Assembly: GCA_022578605.1 (NCBI GenBank) | Contig: MU394109.1 | Location: forward strand, 124,001-188,000 | Direction: 5' to 3' | Source of the DNA: Camillea tinctor | Taxonomy: Eukaryota > Ascomycota > Sordariomycetes > Xylariales > Xylariaceae | Length of the DNA stretch: 64,000 nucleotides | Part shown: one piece after another, positions 9,359 through 20,777 of the stretch | Position numbering within the stretch: position 1 is the first letter of the stretch | How the letters are laid out: each line of letters begins with the position of its first letter | Program-made: the position numbers and the translations under genes | Notes under the pieces: model-generated | The model's database searches: none | The model's input: the letters and a program-made list of their open reading frames with translations, nothing else | Told to the model about the DNA's origin: nothing

Positions 9359-11236
9359 ATGTCGGTCAAACCACCCCACGTGCAATCAGACGCCTCTGGG
9401 ACGGCCTCTATGTCCCTGAGTTACACTTTGCCTCTCAATGATGGCGCATTGGGAACCATCCCACTAACACACCAGCAAACTGCCCTTGCTCTTCTTAAGG
9501 CAGATGCGCCCCGTCTCACCGCCGCCGTCCGGCCGCTGCTATCCGCCTTCGTGGCAAAGACGGCCCGGCGCATCCAAGAGCTGGGTTGGTGCAAGGCGAG
9601 TCGGAGGCTAGCCCTGTACTTCGCAATATCTGCTCTTGAGCTGCAGCTTCTCATCTGCGCGCCCGCTCTATTCCTCGCGGTACCCGGGCTCATCTTCCTG
9701 CCCTGCGTTGGCCTCGAAGTAGTATTGCTCTGGTTCCTAGTGCAACGTCTCAACCAGAATCACAACCAGCATGAAACATTCACCTACACCGGCGCCGAGG
9801 GGACTCCTGCTGCTTCTGCTGCTAAAAATAACACCAGCACCACCGCTGGCTCCTCTTCCTGGTACTGGATCGTCGTGGGGGGTATAGATCTAGACCCGGA
9901 AGCGACGCGCGAAGTGACCCTGCCGCGGCTCGCCGCCCTCTTCGCCAGCGACATGCACGCATTTACCCCGAGCAGGCTAGGCCTACCCCTGGATATAGCC
10001 GCCGCTCTGATTCTGCCCATCATCACCACCACCTTCCTCTGTCCCACGACTAGCAGATCCGCGGCGCTCTACAAGGTCGTGCGCGCGCAGCTCCTGCGAA
10101 ACAGGAAGAAACCCGTCAATAGCGACGGAGGCGTGCGCATCCTCGCCCACAACACCGGCGCTGCCGACGTTGCCTGGGTGCTCGCGCGCCTGTGCGCCGA
10201 CCTGCCTGCCGCTGAGGGCCTGCTCGACAGGCTCCAGGTCTTCACCTTCGGCGCCGCGGCGGTGGAGATGACGATCCCGCTCGGAGGGCAGCAGCGGCAG
10301 CAGGACGACGGTGATGGCGGGGCCGGTGGTGGTTATGGGGGCTACTATCCGACTGTTACGCATTATGCGTTTGAGGACGACCCGGTCGCGCAGATGGGAG
10401 TGCTGCGGGGAGTATGCAAGAGGCTCGAGGGTCGTTTCGTGGGAAACCGTATGTGAGCATTTCGTCTTTCGTCTCCTTTCCTCTTGGTATATAGTATTCT
10501 CTCCCAATTTCCCCCTTTCCATTAGCTTTAGAAGTTGGAGTTGTGGTAGATAAAAGCTACGAACTAGGGAGAGTTAGTATATTCGCGCCAGATTTGCGTT
10601 ACCTTTTATCAGTCTCTGACATCTTGGGTCTTTTTGTTTTCTTTTCCCTTTTTTTCTTTTTGCTCAACGCAAATGTTTACCTATCACCTCTGCGCAGTAT
10701 ATACGATCCGGAATAACCATAAACCTTCGGGCTCATACCGATTCCAATCGCGCTTCCTCCCTATTAGGGCTCCCAGTTACACGCTCGACGACTACCTTGA
10801 CGCGCTGTTCCCCGATGGCGACCCGCGTGCAGGTGTCCTCGGTCGCGTGTGCCGGATCGACCACGAGACCAGCGAGATGCGCGAGCTGGCTGCGTTAGCG
10901 CAGAGTGTCAGCAACAATAATAGTGACCCCGGACACGGGACATCGCGAGCAGATGCCGTCGCTACTAAGAGGCTAAGCTGGACAGTCCTCGGCGCCGTCG
11001 CCGGTGGCTTATCATCGTCGAACGGCGGCGATCAGGGGGCAGACATGGCTGGCGCGTTCTCGCTCAACGAAGTCAGGAGAAGAGGTAAGGCGCTGGAGGG
11101 CATGAGGGGCTATGAGAATAATGCACTCGCAGATGCTGCTATGTCGTCGTTGTTTCAGTGGGAACAGACGAGGACAGGGATGCTTAGTGATGGGGATGGG
11201 GACGAAGACGGGGACAAGAATGGGACCCCTCTGTAA
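9359..11236 (+). CDS. Membrane-associated hydrolase-like fungal protein (542 aa)
   Basis: Model join(9359..10448,10698..11236), 1629 nt. The start has a good context (CACCATGTC). The donor is GTATGT at 10449, the acceptor CAG at 10697, with a CTCAAC branch site about 30 nt upstream. A shorter alternative (donor GTGAGC at 10453, acceptor at 10767) also keeps frame. I prefer the first because it restores a VGNLYTIRN..SG..F stretch like that in related fungal proteins I remember. Residues about 82-125 hold two adjacent membrane helices. Further on, VRILAHNTGAADVAW, QVFTFGAAA and THYAFEDDPVAQMGVL resemble an alpha/beta-hydrolase-like core in which the usual nucleophile position (HSxG) reads HNTG, so a catalytic serine may be missing. 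The tail is acidic. Product function is unknown; localisation to a membrane is likely. Confidence 0.75.
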
Positions 11237-12537
11237 TAAATAGTTGTATACGCATACCTCATATCTATAGTACCAACCCAGGCATCTAACTAACCTGGGT
11301 CGGTCGAGCTTTATTAGGTACCTTGTCAGTCATAATGCCTACCTAGGAGACATTAAAGTTGTCGTGTGCTTATATGTATAAGCCCCACTGGCTTGCGAAG
11401 AAAACCGACAGAACGAAGTATATCAAGGGAGAGTAAGGGGGGGTTGTGTTGTTATAGTGTATAATCATTTCACTTATATTCCTCCTTCTTCATCTCTGAC
11501 ACCAATGCCGCAATCGCATTGCAATATAATACAATACAATACAGCACAGCACAATGATTTAGGAAGAAATATTGTCCCCCCGGCTCTCCCTTCCTGGACC
11601 CCTTCCCTTCAACTCCCGACATTCATATTTTCACTAGACCTAGACCGCTGCAGTTTGAGCGGCTGACGTAACACTAGCTACGCCGCATCGTGAGATGGTG
11701 CATATTATAGTGAAGGGGACGCGTGTTGCGACGGGGGTGCCGTACTAATACGGCGCCCAACACCGGCTGGTGATTCGCCCCTTAGTGGCCCTATTGAACT
11801 CCACTATCAGTCCGTCCGCGTCTCAAGTGCCATGACGATCCCGTCGCATGGATCTTCGCTTCTTAGTCTAGGGTAACCTTTCTAGGGTCCTCTCTGCTGC
11901 TCTTGCGTCCTCACTTACATACGCCTCACATCGTTTCATTTTCGTACGTTCCCCATAATCCGAGAAACGGGGACGAGCGTAAGCTTATTAGCATTGAGCT
12001 TAACTTCTCTCTCTATCTCCATAGGATGGACCCTGTCCCCTAAAAATATGCCAAACTAGTTCCGTACGTAGTGTATTCACATATCTTAGGTATGGAGAGG
12101 GTTTACGTAGTTTAGTGAATGCGGATGCGTACGCGACGTTTTCTTCAGTGCCCATTCCCCCCACTGTTCCGAGATCGTCGTCAAATGAAAGAACTATTAT
12201 AATCGTTTCCCCCCATTCTCGACTCGAGTGTCTGCATTCGAATCACTTTTCGTTTTGAAAATCAGCTAAAAATATCTATCGTGGGAAGGAAAAGAGGGAT
12301 ATTTCTCAGATATCAACCTTCCTCTTCCCTTGCTCCTCTTTCTCTCTTCTCCCCCCCTTACATCGATACCCGCTTACGCCGGGAAAGGAAGACAACATTC
12401 CTGCCTGGTGATAAAGAAGGCATTCCAACTAATAGCCGATCTATAATATTAAGCTGCATACCTACCTAATACCTACATACCTTCCTCATCACGTTTCTCG
12501 CCCAATCTCACATTCCCCTCCCTCGATCGTCACGGCG
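11237..12537. other. Intergenic, no gene seen
   Basis: 1.3 kb between tandem plus-strand genes. It has ACCTAGG/TAGGTA-like motifs and pyrimidine-rich tracts near the right end, consistent with a promoter. Open frames at 11457-11666 and 12281-12469 have no supporting features. Confidence 0.5.
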
Positions 12538-13212
12538 ATGATGGAGAATCTTTCCGACCAGATCATCTACACCGGCTGCTGGACCGTGCTATTTCTATAT
12601 ATCGCGGCGACCCTTCTAGTCTTCGTGCGGCGCAGCTGCCTTAGCTATGCAGCTTCATTCCTGTTCGCGTGCGCGCTTTGGGTAGACCTCACCCTCTTTA
12701 ACCTGTGGTTCCTGCTGCCGGCGCTCTACCACCACTTACGCGATGCTGAGTCCTGGGACCTGGGCTCCGGCTGGTGCGGCGTCATGCGCGCCGTTGTGAA
12801 CAGTAATGTGCTCGAGGACCTGGGTCTAATGGCGCTAGGATGGCTCGCCAGCTCCCTGTCAATCTCGAACTCTCTCAGCATGTGGCAGAACGAAGGCTGC
12901 GAAAACATGCATGTGCCTCATAATCATAGAGGGCTCACAAGCTTTTTTATGAAGATCGCAGTGAGGGTGAGGGATTACGTCGGTATCGAAGATGAGGAAG
13001 AAGGGATTGCTAGAATCCGGATCGGAGACGATGGCGAGCTAGCCATCGTGCCGCGGAGAGGAAGCATACTATTCGCATTCCCACGGCTCATTCACAAGTA
13101 TATCCCGCTGCCGAAACGTACAACATCGATCGAGGTAGATGAGCCTGAACGAGAGGACTCGGTGGATGAGAAAGCGGCGATTCGGTGTCAGGAGCCGGAT
13201 GAGATGGTATAG
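12538..13212 (+). CDS. Small integral membrane protein, hypothetical (224 aa)
   Basis: Single-exon frame from ATG at 12538 (a second Met follows immediately) to TAG. The N-terminal 60 residues hold two strong hydrophobic spans (about residues 12-30 and 37-60) separated by a short RRSC loop. A weaker hydrophobic segment lies near residues 93-108 (LEDLGLMALGWLASSL). The C-terminal half is soluble and charged, ending in an acidic Glu/Asp-rich tail. No signal peptide cleavage site stands out, so the first span probably anchors the protein. Codon use is even and the frame is well isolated from the shadow frames. I recognise no family. The C-terminal tail would be expected on the cytosolic side by the positive-inside rule, which is inference. 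Confidence 0.7.
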   Translation: MMENLSDQIIYTGCWTVLFLYIAATLLVFVRRSCLSYAASFLFACALWVDLTLFNLWFLLPALYHHLRDAESWDLGSGWCGVMRAVVNSNVLEDLGLMALGWLASSLSISNSLSMWQNEGCENMHVPHNHRGLTSFFMKIAVRVRDYVGIEDEEEGIARIRIGDDGELAIVPRRGSILFAFPRLIHKYIPLPKRTTSIEVDEPEREDSVDEKAAIRCQEPDEMV

Positions 13213-14271
13213 ATATGGGATGGATATGGGGGAAGTGGGGGAATTAAAACCTATAAGAAAGGATTAATGTTGGTTAAGTGGCTCGGCGTGGCCATATCGA
13301 TGATATATACCCAGGATATACTTATACTACTTAAGTAGTTACACAATCAAACTAGTTGCACGAATTCATTGAATCGGGGAGTTTCGTTATCCAAGTTATC
13401 TCCTATACCGTCCTATCTACATACATGTCTACTCCTCCGCAACTAACCATAAAGGGCCGCTCACGATGCACTCCAGACTAACCTAATATGCAGCCGAGGC
13501 TGTTAGGGATGTGACCTTCGACCCTAACCTATCATGACTAAAGTCTCTTGGTCAGAAGAAATAGCTTCGGGAACACGGATATCTTGTGTTGCGCTAACAA
13601 CCATACACCAGTGAGTATACCAGTGAGATCTAGTTATCTACTTGTTGTCACTACATGTGTCAACTCTTAACGCACATACCTAGTATTATTACACATAGGA
13701 AATTCTTACCCTTGAGTCTTTTATAAAAAGACCTCTCAAGTTTGCATAATAAGTTAAACTACATCATAGCCAGGATTATAACACACAGAACAACAAAGAT
13801 AAGAAATGATAATAATTAGCATTATGTACTAAATTCAACCGACGATCGTTGCTATGTGCCGATCAGTGGCTGCTGCATGCATGACGAAGGAAGTGAAGTA
13901 TATCTTAGGTACCTGGCATTTTACGACTTACAGCAGCGGGAAGATTATTTGCTTAGATCTTCCTGGACAATGATTGGTACGATAACTCGCATAGTCTTGA
14001 TCATGGGGTAAGTGGCAGATAGATAGATAGTCTGGAGCATGCTAAGACTTTTGTATAATAATAAAAAAAGAGGGGGAAGAGTTGTATGACGGACTTAAAG
14101 GAATAATACCTTATCAACCTCAATGTCGATGTCCTATCACATTACTTATACACCTACATACACACGTACACAAACAAGCACACACAACCTTCGTCAAAAT
14201 TAAGTCCAGGCGCCATAACCAAGGCGGTTACAAATGCGGAAAAGGCACCCTGTTAGATAGGTTCTGCTGTA
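13213..14271. other. Intergenic, no gene seen
   Basis: AT-rich 1.06 kb. I searched it for an upstream exon with a zinc cluster for the next gene and found none. An open frame at 14082-14285 runs into the next gene in another frame and lacks CX2CX6C spacing. Confidence 0.55.
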
Positions 14272-16277
14272 ATGCAACGGATTAACCAGCCAGACTTTAA
14301 TGTCTTCCCCTTAGAAGGCGAGAGCGCATTATCTTATTCTTCCCCGCCCGCCAACGTTGGCCAACGTGCGCTGCCTCAAGATAACAACAGAAGTAACAAC
14401 AACAGTGCCGATCTGATCTCGCAAGTGTGGGATCTGAATTTCTTGATAAACGACGCACTCTCCGGCACAACCTCTACAGAAAAACGTGTCGTCGTACCAG
14501 CATCACCGCAGTCGTCACAGTCATCGTCATCTTCCTCCTCCTCATCCCCCCCTAATTCAGAAGCAAGCATCCGACCCCGCCGCAATAGCAGCAGGAGTCT
14601 ATATAATCCGAGATGCCAGCCCCGCGGGTTTCGCATCCCACCTACCCCTGACGACCACTCATCATGGCTCGTAGAGGAATGGTTCCGCAGCGTCTGCTCC
14701 ATGTGGTCGGGTTTCGACTCGGCCGCTAATATGAACCGCAAGCTTGCACGCGACGCCTGGGCGCGTTCCGAAGCGGTGTTGCACAGCCTACAGAGCATGT
14801 CGGCCATCTGCCTCAGCACCCAGATGCCCCAGCTGCGGCAGAGCGCCGTAGGATACCTGAGGCTGGCCGTCGCAGCCATCCAGAGGGACATAGCCGCCTC
14901 CTACAAGCAGCAATCGTCCGAGTCCGCCATCGATCTCCTGTTCGCCTTGTGCTGCGTGGGCACGGCGTCCTGCTGGGTCGACACGCGGATCATCGGCGCC
15001 CGATTCCTGCGTGACGCCAAGATCCTACTCAAGCGCATGAACGAGCGCTCTGGCAGCCTCTCCGCCGAGGACCGCCAGAAGATGTACTTCTTTAACAACA
15101 GCCTCACGTACTGGAACATGCTCGTGGCCGTCGTGTCGGACGAGCCCGATGAGCTGGGCATCCCGCGCCTGAAGAACCTGACCGCCGCCACGCAGCCCCT
15201 CCCCGCCGGCCAGATCACCCCTCACCCCTGGACCGGCATCTCGTCCACCGTCCAGCTGCTCTTCATGCGAACCATGCGCCTATGCCGACAGTACCGTCAG
15301 TTCCGGAAGCACCCCGATCCACGATCTCCGCACGACGGCGGCGACGGCTACAGCACGAGCGCGATGTCGATCCTCGAAGCAGCGTACCGCGTAGAGGAGG
15401 AGCTCCTCGGGCTCGTGCACCACCAGGTATCCACGTTCTCGGACACGGGGGACTCACTCTCGCCGATCCTGCACCTGATCGACGTGGCAGAGGCGTACCG
15501 GCTGGCCTCGCTGCTGCAGCTTTACCAAACGTTCCCAGAGCTGGGGGCGCGGCGGCTGCCACCGCGCCGACACGCCTCCTCCTCCGCCCTCTGGAGCGAC
15601 TGCATCACGCCCCTGAGCTTCCGGCTCATCGACATCCTCCGGGGCATCCCCGCCACCTCGGGCACGCGCTGCATCCAGCCGCTGCTGTACCTCTCGGCCG
15701 GCACGGGCTTGCGCTTCGACCCCGACACCGTGGCGATTTACATGCAGCAGCGGTACCAGCACCTGCGTCAACAACGGCAACAGCACCAACCATCGCACAA
15801 AGCCAGCTCGATGAGGATGGAGATAGATGGTGGTAATGATAAGGACGAGAGTAATAGTAATAATAATACCACCACCACCATCACCACGGACGCTCCCGCC
15901 GACAACAGCCAAAACCAACCGCCAGCGGTGCCACCGCAGTCCGTCGAGGTAACGCACGCGCGCCGGTTCATCCTAGGCCGGCTCTCGCTGCTAGAGCAGT
16001 GCCTCCCGCCGGCGCCGATCCTAGTCGCCCGGGACCTGGTGCGGAAGATCTGGCAAGCGTACGATTCGGAGAGGGCGGGGATGGAGCACGTGCATTGGAT
16101 CGACGTCAGTAAGTACACATATCTCATCATAACCTATACTCATTCCCCCTTAAGGATTTGATCTGCCCTATCTTTTTTTTCTTCGCTTTTCCTCTATCTA
16201 TTCCACATAACTAAGCTGATGGTCTTTTTTTTTTTCAAACAGTGGAACGATCGAATTTGCAAACCATCTTCGGATAG
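14272..16277 (+). CDS. Fungal activator-domain regulator, no zinc cluster visible (623 aa)
   Basis: Model join(14272..16108,16243..16277), 1872 nt. The intron is GTAAGT to CAG and the last exon supplies only 11 codons ending ERSNLQTIFG, a C-terminus typical of this family. N-terminal residues 1-115 are low complexity (Asn and a long Ser run). From about residue 127 comes a fungal-specific transcription factor domain (Fungal_trans_2-like): SSWLVEEWFRSVCSMWSGFD, then long helices with CCVGTASCWVDTRIIGARFL. A second low-complexity linker, rich in Gln and then Asn and Thr, lies near residues 498-550. Family members usually begin with a Zn2Cys6 cluster. None is encoded in this frame or in the 1 kb upstream that I examined, so the protein may act without direct DNA binding, or a distant first exon is missed. 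Confidence 0.82.
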
Positions 16278-17005
16278 GAGAAGAAGCAAAGTGTTTGTGT
16301 ATCTCGTTTTCCACCTAACCTAGGCACATCCCTACCTACGATTATCAGTGATGATGTATGAGAATTTCGGTATTTTCTTTTTCTGTTACCAACAAAGGGG
16401 AAGGGGGTAACCATATTGGGACATGTATGAATTTGGCCCTGGACCTTGACATGTGTTTTCCAGTTTAAAGGCGGTTGATTGATAGGTTATTAGCGAAGGA
16501 TCAAAAATTGTGTATGTGTGTTTTAGGTATCCGAACCAAGCAGGCGTTCTTGTTGTTCTTGTTTAACCCTCCCCAAAAAAATGAATGAACTGACAGATAT
16601 TCCTGAATTCTGGTTGAGAATAACGGCGATGAAGCGGATCAATGTAGGCTACTAGAGAACCTTAGCTGGGGAGGTTTATTTATTATGGCAGACAAATTTG
16701 GAATGATGACTAGATTTAATAAGTGAGCTGCTGAGTCTTATTGCACCATCTTACGTGTCTGATTGCGCATGAATACTTGGCTATTGCGTCAAGCAAGAAC
16801 AGGAGAGTATACAACGTGGACATCGTCTTTGGTCAGGACTCCTTTAAGTAGGTGTTATAGTTATGAGTATTCACAAAAGGAAAACCGGGTAGTAACTAAC
16901 GCCCAGAGCAATGAGTCTTATTGTGAACAATTTGTTAAACTTACGAGGTCTAAAAAAGATCATACGATGAAGAGATAGAGACTAGGGGGGAAAAAGAAAA
17001 AATAT
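16278..17005. other. Intergenic, no gene seen
   Basis: AT-rich 0.7 kb following the regulator gene. The frame at 16763-16978 has no supporting features. The right edge carries the T-rich trailer (A-rich on the plus strand, about 16990-17002) of the minus-strand tRNA. Confidence 0.55.
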
Positions 17006-17112
17006 TGTTCCCGGCGAGGATCGAACTCGCGACTTCTACATTTCATCATATTCGGTTAGAAACAAGTCTAACAGTTATAAGAGTAGCACGCTAACCACTG
17101 CGTCACGGGAAC
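17006..17112 (-). tRNA. tRNA-Ile(UAU) with 34-nt intron
   Basis: Reading the minus strand from 17112, the 7-bp acceptor stem GTTCCCG pairs perfectly with CGGGAAC at 17007-17013. The D stem ACGC/GCGT holds GTGGTTA in its loop. The anticodon arm has loop CTTATAA with anticodon TAT at 17077-17079. The T arm is GCGAG-TTCGATC-CTCGC. The intron lies at the canonical place after position 37 and covers 17042-17075. Spliced stems fit, apart from one T-T mismatch closing the anticodon stem. A run of T follows the 3' end as an RNA polymerase III terminator. Isoleucine UAU tRNAs are known to carry introns in fungi. Confidence 0.9.
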
Positions 17113-18193
17113 AATTTTCCAATGCCTTCGAGTGTACAAAGACACAACCGAAAATTTACCGGTGCTGAACACCGGGTGACCTTTGGTTTTGGGGTAGGCA
17201 CGTTTTATTATAACTTATAAGCCAAACACAAAGCGCTGATGAACTCTGATAGGCCACTTGGTTTCGCGCGCTTGGTATTACTATTACTTGCTACAAAACT
17301 GTCTCACTCATAACCCATATATTCTGGATATGGGATAATTTCACATTAATTTTTCTTTTATTTTCACTAGAACTTTGGTCGACAACTCTAGAATTTCAAA
17401 GCGATATCATTCAAGTGCTATATCTGTAACCTACTATACGTAGAGTTTTGTACATACACCCGTATCCCTCCTCTCCCTGGCTTCTTTTCCTCACTTCCCT
17501 TTTCTCTTTCCCTTTTAGCTCTAAATTTTAATTTAAATGATATTGGGGGTAGTTATTTTTTCATTATTAATATTTATAAGATTTACAACCACAAGAACAA
17601 TTGCTATAAGGAGATATACATATGTTCCAGATACAAACTAGCCCTTTATCTATATATCGTGAGATGCGATTGGTCATTACATCGCAGGCTGTCCATTTGT
17701 AGTAAAAGCTCGTGGGAGAATACATTTCACGCATGCAATGAAAAACTTCTTTTCTATCTTAGACTTTACCAAGTCCATGACTATTGATAAACCTCGCCTT
17801 GAAGGGATTAGAACAGCACATAGACCTCGCTGCATTTGCCACGCTTGATCTATGAATATATCCGCCAACTACCTGGGTACTTACCAATATCTAACCTAAC
17901 ATACCATGGCTGCTACATAAAACTAAGATAAAAATAATACCAGTTACCGTTCAGTCTAAACGTCATAAAAGTACTTTTAGCAATTCGGACCTTACAGGTA
18001 TTATGAGCATATCTGCTCTGATTCACCAAAAAAGCAGGATTTTCACCGAGGCACGTGTCTCATTCATCTAGCAATAAAAGAGTGACTATGTAGCTACATT
18101 TCAGTTTCCTAGGACTTAAACGATCGTCATATCTCCTTCAACTGCGCCGGCTGTGACCTTTATATATATATTGGATCTGGGGGACAGATTTTC
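17113..18193. other. Intergenic, no gene seen
   Basis: AT-rich sequence between the tRNA and the lectin gene. A 63-codon minus-strand frame at 17677-17868 lacks recognisable features and is not called. Confidence 0.5.
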
Positions 18194-18660
18194 TTATTTC
18201 TGGGTATCGCTGGACCAGATAGGGGTTCCTCGGTAAAGAACAACGTTGCCGTCGTTCTGAACAGCGCAGATGACGGTGCTGTCTCCCGTAGGGGAGGCGG
18301 TGTCGGTGTGCCATACGGGTGTGCCGTTGGTGTCACTAAACGCGAGCTTGTTAGCCACAACTGGATTCTATCTATCAAGACAAACCGGAATGGAATATCG
18401 CATCTCATGGGATTGGAGACACAGAAAGGGGGGTGGGGGAGAATAACTTACTACATGCACAGGTTCCCATCCTCTTGCATGTGGACGCCCTTGATGTCCT
18501 GGCGTTGCTCTCTGGTGTTCTGGTACCGGCATTGACCTCCCCAGTATACAGCAATCTTGCCATCCATTTGCATCTTGAGCTCGACAGAGCCGTCCTGGCT
18601 CCAGAGACTGGTACCGGGAGTCATCCACTCGCCGTTTCCGAGGGTGTTGTGAGAAGACAT
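18194..18660 (-). CDS. Bulb-type (B-lectin) mannose-binding-like protein; exons do not join in frame
   Basis: Exon 1 is 18452-18660 (69 codons plus TA) and ends at a perfect GTAAGT donor. Exon 2 is 18194-18360, after a CCAG acceptor, and ends in TAA. Three copies of the bulb-lectin QxDxNxVxY-like motif are visible: MQMDGKIAVY and MQEDGNLCMY in exon 1 (the Tyr codon split by the intron), and VQNDGNVVLY followed by RGTPIWSSDT in exon 2. The fold is a beta-prism carbohydrate binder of roughly 115-125 residues, and this gene has the right length. However, exon 1 leaves two bases while exon 2 needs a one-base start, and the acceptor supplies two, so the frame is off by one. No alternative GT-AG pair that I could find repairs it. 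Either this is a recent pseudogene, a sequence error, or unusual splicing. There is no signal peptide, so a cytosolic lectin is expected. Confidence 0.65.
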
Positions 18661-20777
18661 GTTGGATATGGTTATGAGAGTATGAAGAGATAGAGATAGA
18701 GAGTGAAGTTTGATGATTGGTTTTATGGATGTGATAGTTCTGGGAGGAGTTGAGTTCTAAGGTTTGAGTTGCTGTCAAGAAATTCAAAAAGCAGGAAGGC
18801 GATGAAGGCCTTATTTATACCCTGTAACCGCTCTTTATGAACAGAAGGTAAAACCCGTAAAATTACTGATGCCTTGCGATCATCACATCTGTCACCTCCC
18901 CCTCTTTCTCCTCTTCTGGTCTTTGATGCTCCTCCATACCTGTTTCTCATCCGGGCACCTGCTTCATCAGAGGCTGACGACGATCCATCACACGAAAACT
19001 AGTCCGGCGGCTACATCCTCGCCGGTCACGTCTACGTGGCTATACCTGCGGGGTGACCATGAGAGGCTGGCTGAAATGTACGTCAAGTAGTCTGTTCAAG
19101 AATTCTTAAATAGCTTAGTATTCATCTGTATGAGTTCAAAGGCAAGTCTTTAGTGTGTGATGATCGGGTTGAAGCTTGTATGCTAGTGGCAGGAAGTACA
19201 TCTCCTCTACAGGTTTTAGAGAAGACGAGAGGACCCTACATCCAAGCCTCCTGCCCCTGATTGACGTCACACGTAGTCCGGCATTAGTTTTTCAGACACG
19301 GGAGATGTGCAACCTAATACAATATGCCGTTGATAAGTAACATACTTCATGAGACATGCAGGCGAGCAGAGCATCCCTTGGCTGCGGCTGGGCTCTCCTC
19401 GCCTGTGCACGGCCAAAAGTGGGCAAGTTGGTTGTTAGATCGAAGCTGAACAGCCCTACTGTACCGACTGTTAGTGTAGGGTACTACTGACTTGTCATTT
19501 TATAACACTTACGGCTTATAGCGCCGGTCACAAGCATCAACCCGAATCGTCCCACTCTTTCAAACAATACATGGAAGTCTAGATTATACCTGATACTCTC
19601 ACTATCACATTGAACGTATAGTTTGAATGCCGATATTTAACGGAGGCCAATCGCTCCTATGGCACGGGATTCTTGTCACTGTCGTGTAAGCAAACTGTCG
19701 GAAACCTAATATAACATGTCCGGAAAAGCGAGTGATAGTCTGGGGAAACCCGCAACCCCTTGTCCACTAGGGCTGGCTTAGTGTCAATATTCTGGAACGT
19801 GGCTCATTAAGTTGCATTAGGTTAGTGATGTCTCAGCTATTGGAAGACATATATGCTTGGATGTGAGGCCTCTGCGGTGCGTCATTAGCCTGCATGGTTA
19901 GAGATGTGATGTTGTTATAATTGTGACTGTTGACAACATATCCACCTTCAATCTAACTAGTAGTTAACTATCTGCAAGTTTCGGTCGATACTATTCAGCG
20001 GCCCCAGTGCTCTTCAAAGTGCCAAGGCTATGTTCTCTACACACCCTCTAGTAGGACATCCATCCCCTTGAAATGAGGCGTTATAGATAGCTTCCAATTC
20101 AGAGGTTTATAACCAACTCTGTGTGGTTGTAACAGTAACCGTGCCAGTGGGCTTGACGTAATTTAAACTAACAACAACGTAGTGATCAATTCTCATTGGA
20201 TTATCGTCCTCTATTGGTTTTAAGTGCCATCATCGTGCGAGGTTCTTAGCGCTGGTGAACATCCCGCCAACAGTCATCTTACACCAAGTCTATAAACTTG
20301 ATCATGTTGCTGAGATGGTTGGCTTTGAAAAGAACTTTGATATCTTAGGCAGGTACTATGAGAACTGAGAAAGGTATCTAGTCCAAAAGGTAGCCTTTGC
20401 TTCCCCATCATAGAACACTCACATTCTATATCTCTATACTTTTTTATAGTGATGCTTCCCTTTTTCTCCACTTGCTGTCTCCCTTTTTGTCTTGATGGCC
20501 TTAAGTCAAATGTACCCTCTGGAGCCGATGCTCAAGTTTCTCGAGCGATATAACCATCGTGGCTTTATATCCACATATTGACTCTGCTGTAAAACACATC
20601 TTCCGATTCTTAATAGCTTTTTAGTCGAGCTATCTCCACTCTGATAAGTCACAGGATAATGCATTAGTTAACGACGCCTTCCTGCATTAGATAACCCCGC
20701 ACTCTTTCAGTCAAGCAATATCGCTACGGTATATCGTACACATGCAAGCCTAGTCTATCACAGCTTTCCCTACGTAC
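18661..20777. other. Intergenic, no gene seen
   Basis: Apart from the lectin promoter at the left edge, about 2 kb contains no supportable gene. Short frames (for example 18869-19090, 20274-20471) have no family features. Confidence 0.5.
18811..18820 (-). promoter_or_regulatory. Likely TATA box of the lectin gene
   Basis: GTATAAATAA on the minus strand, about 150 nt upstream of the lectin ATG. Position and sequence fit a TATA element; this is inference without a mapped start site. Confidence 0.45.

Noticed and set aside
14082..14285. Possible upstream zinc-cluster exon for the 14.3-kb regulator (contains a few Cys)
   Set aside because: Cysteine spacing does not fit CX2CX6C and it overlaps the next gene's start in another frame.
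15282..15836. Long plus-strand Arg/Pro-rich frame within the regulator
   Set aside because: GC-rich out-of-frame shadow of the real exon; composition typical of frame-shifted translation.
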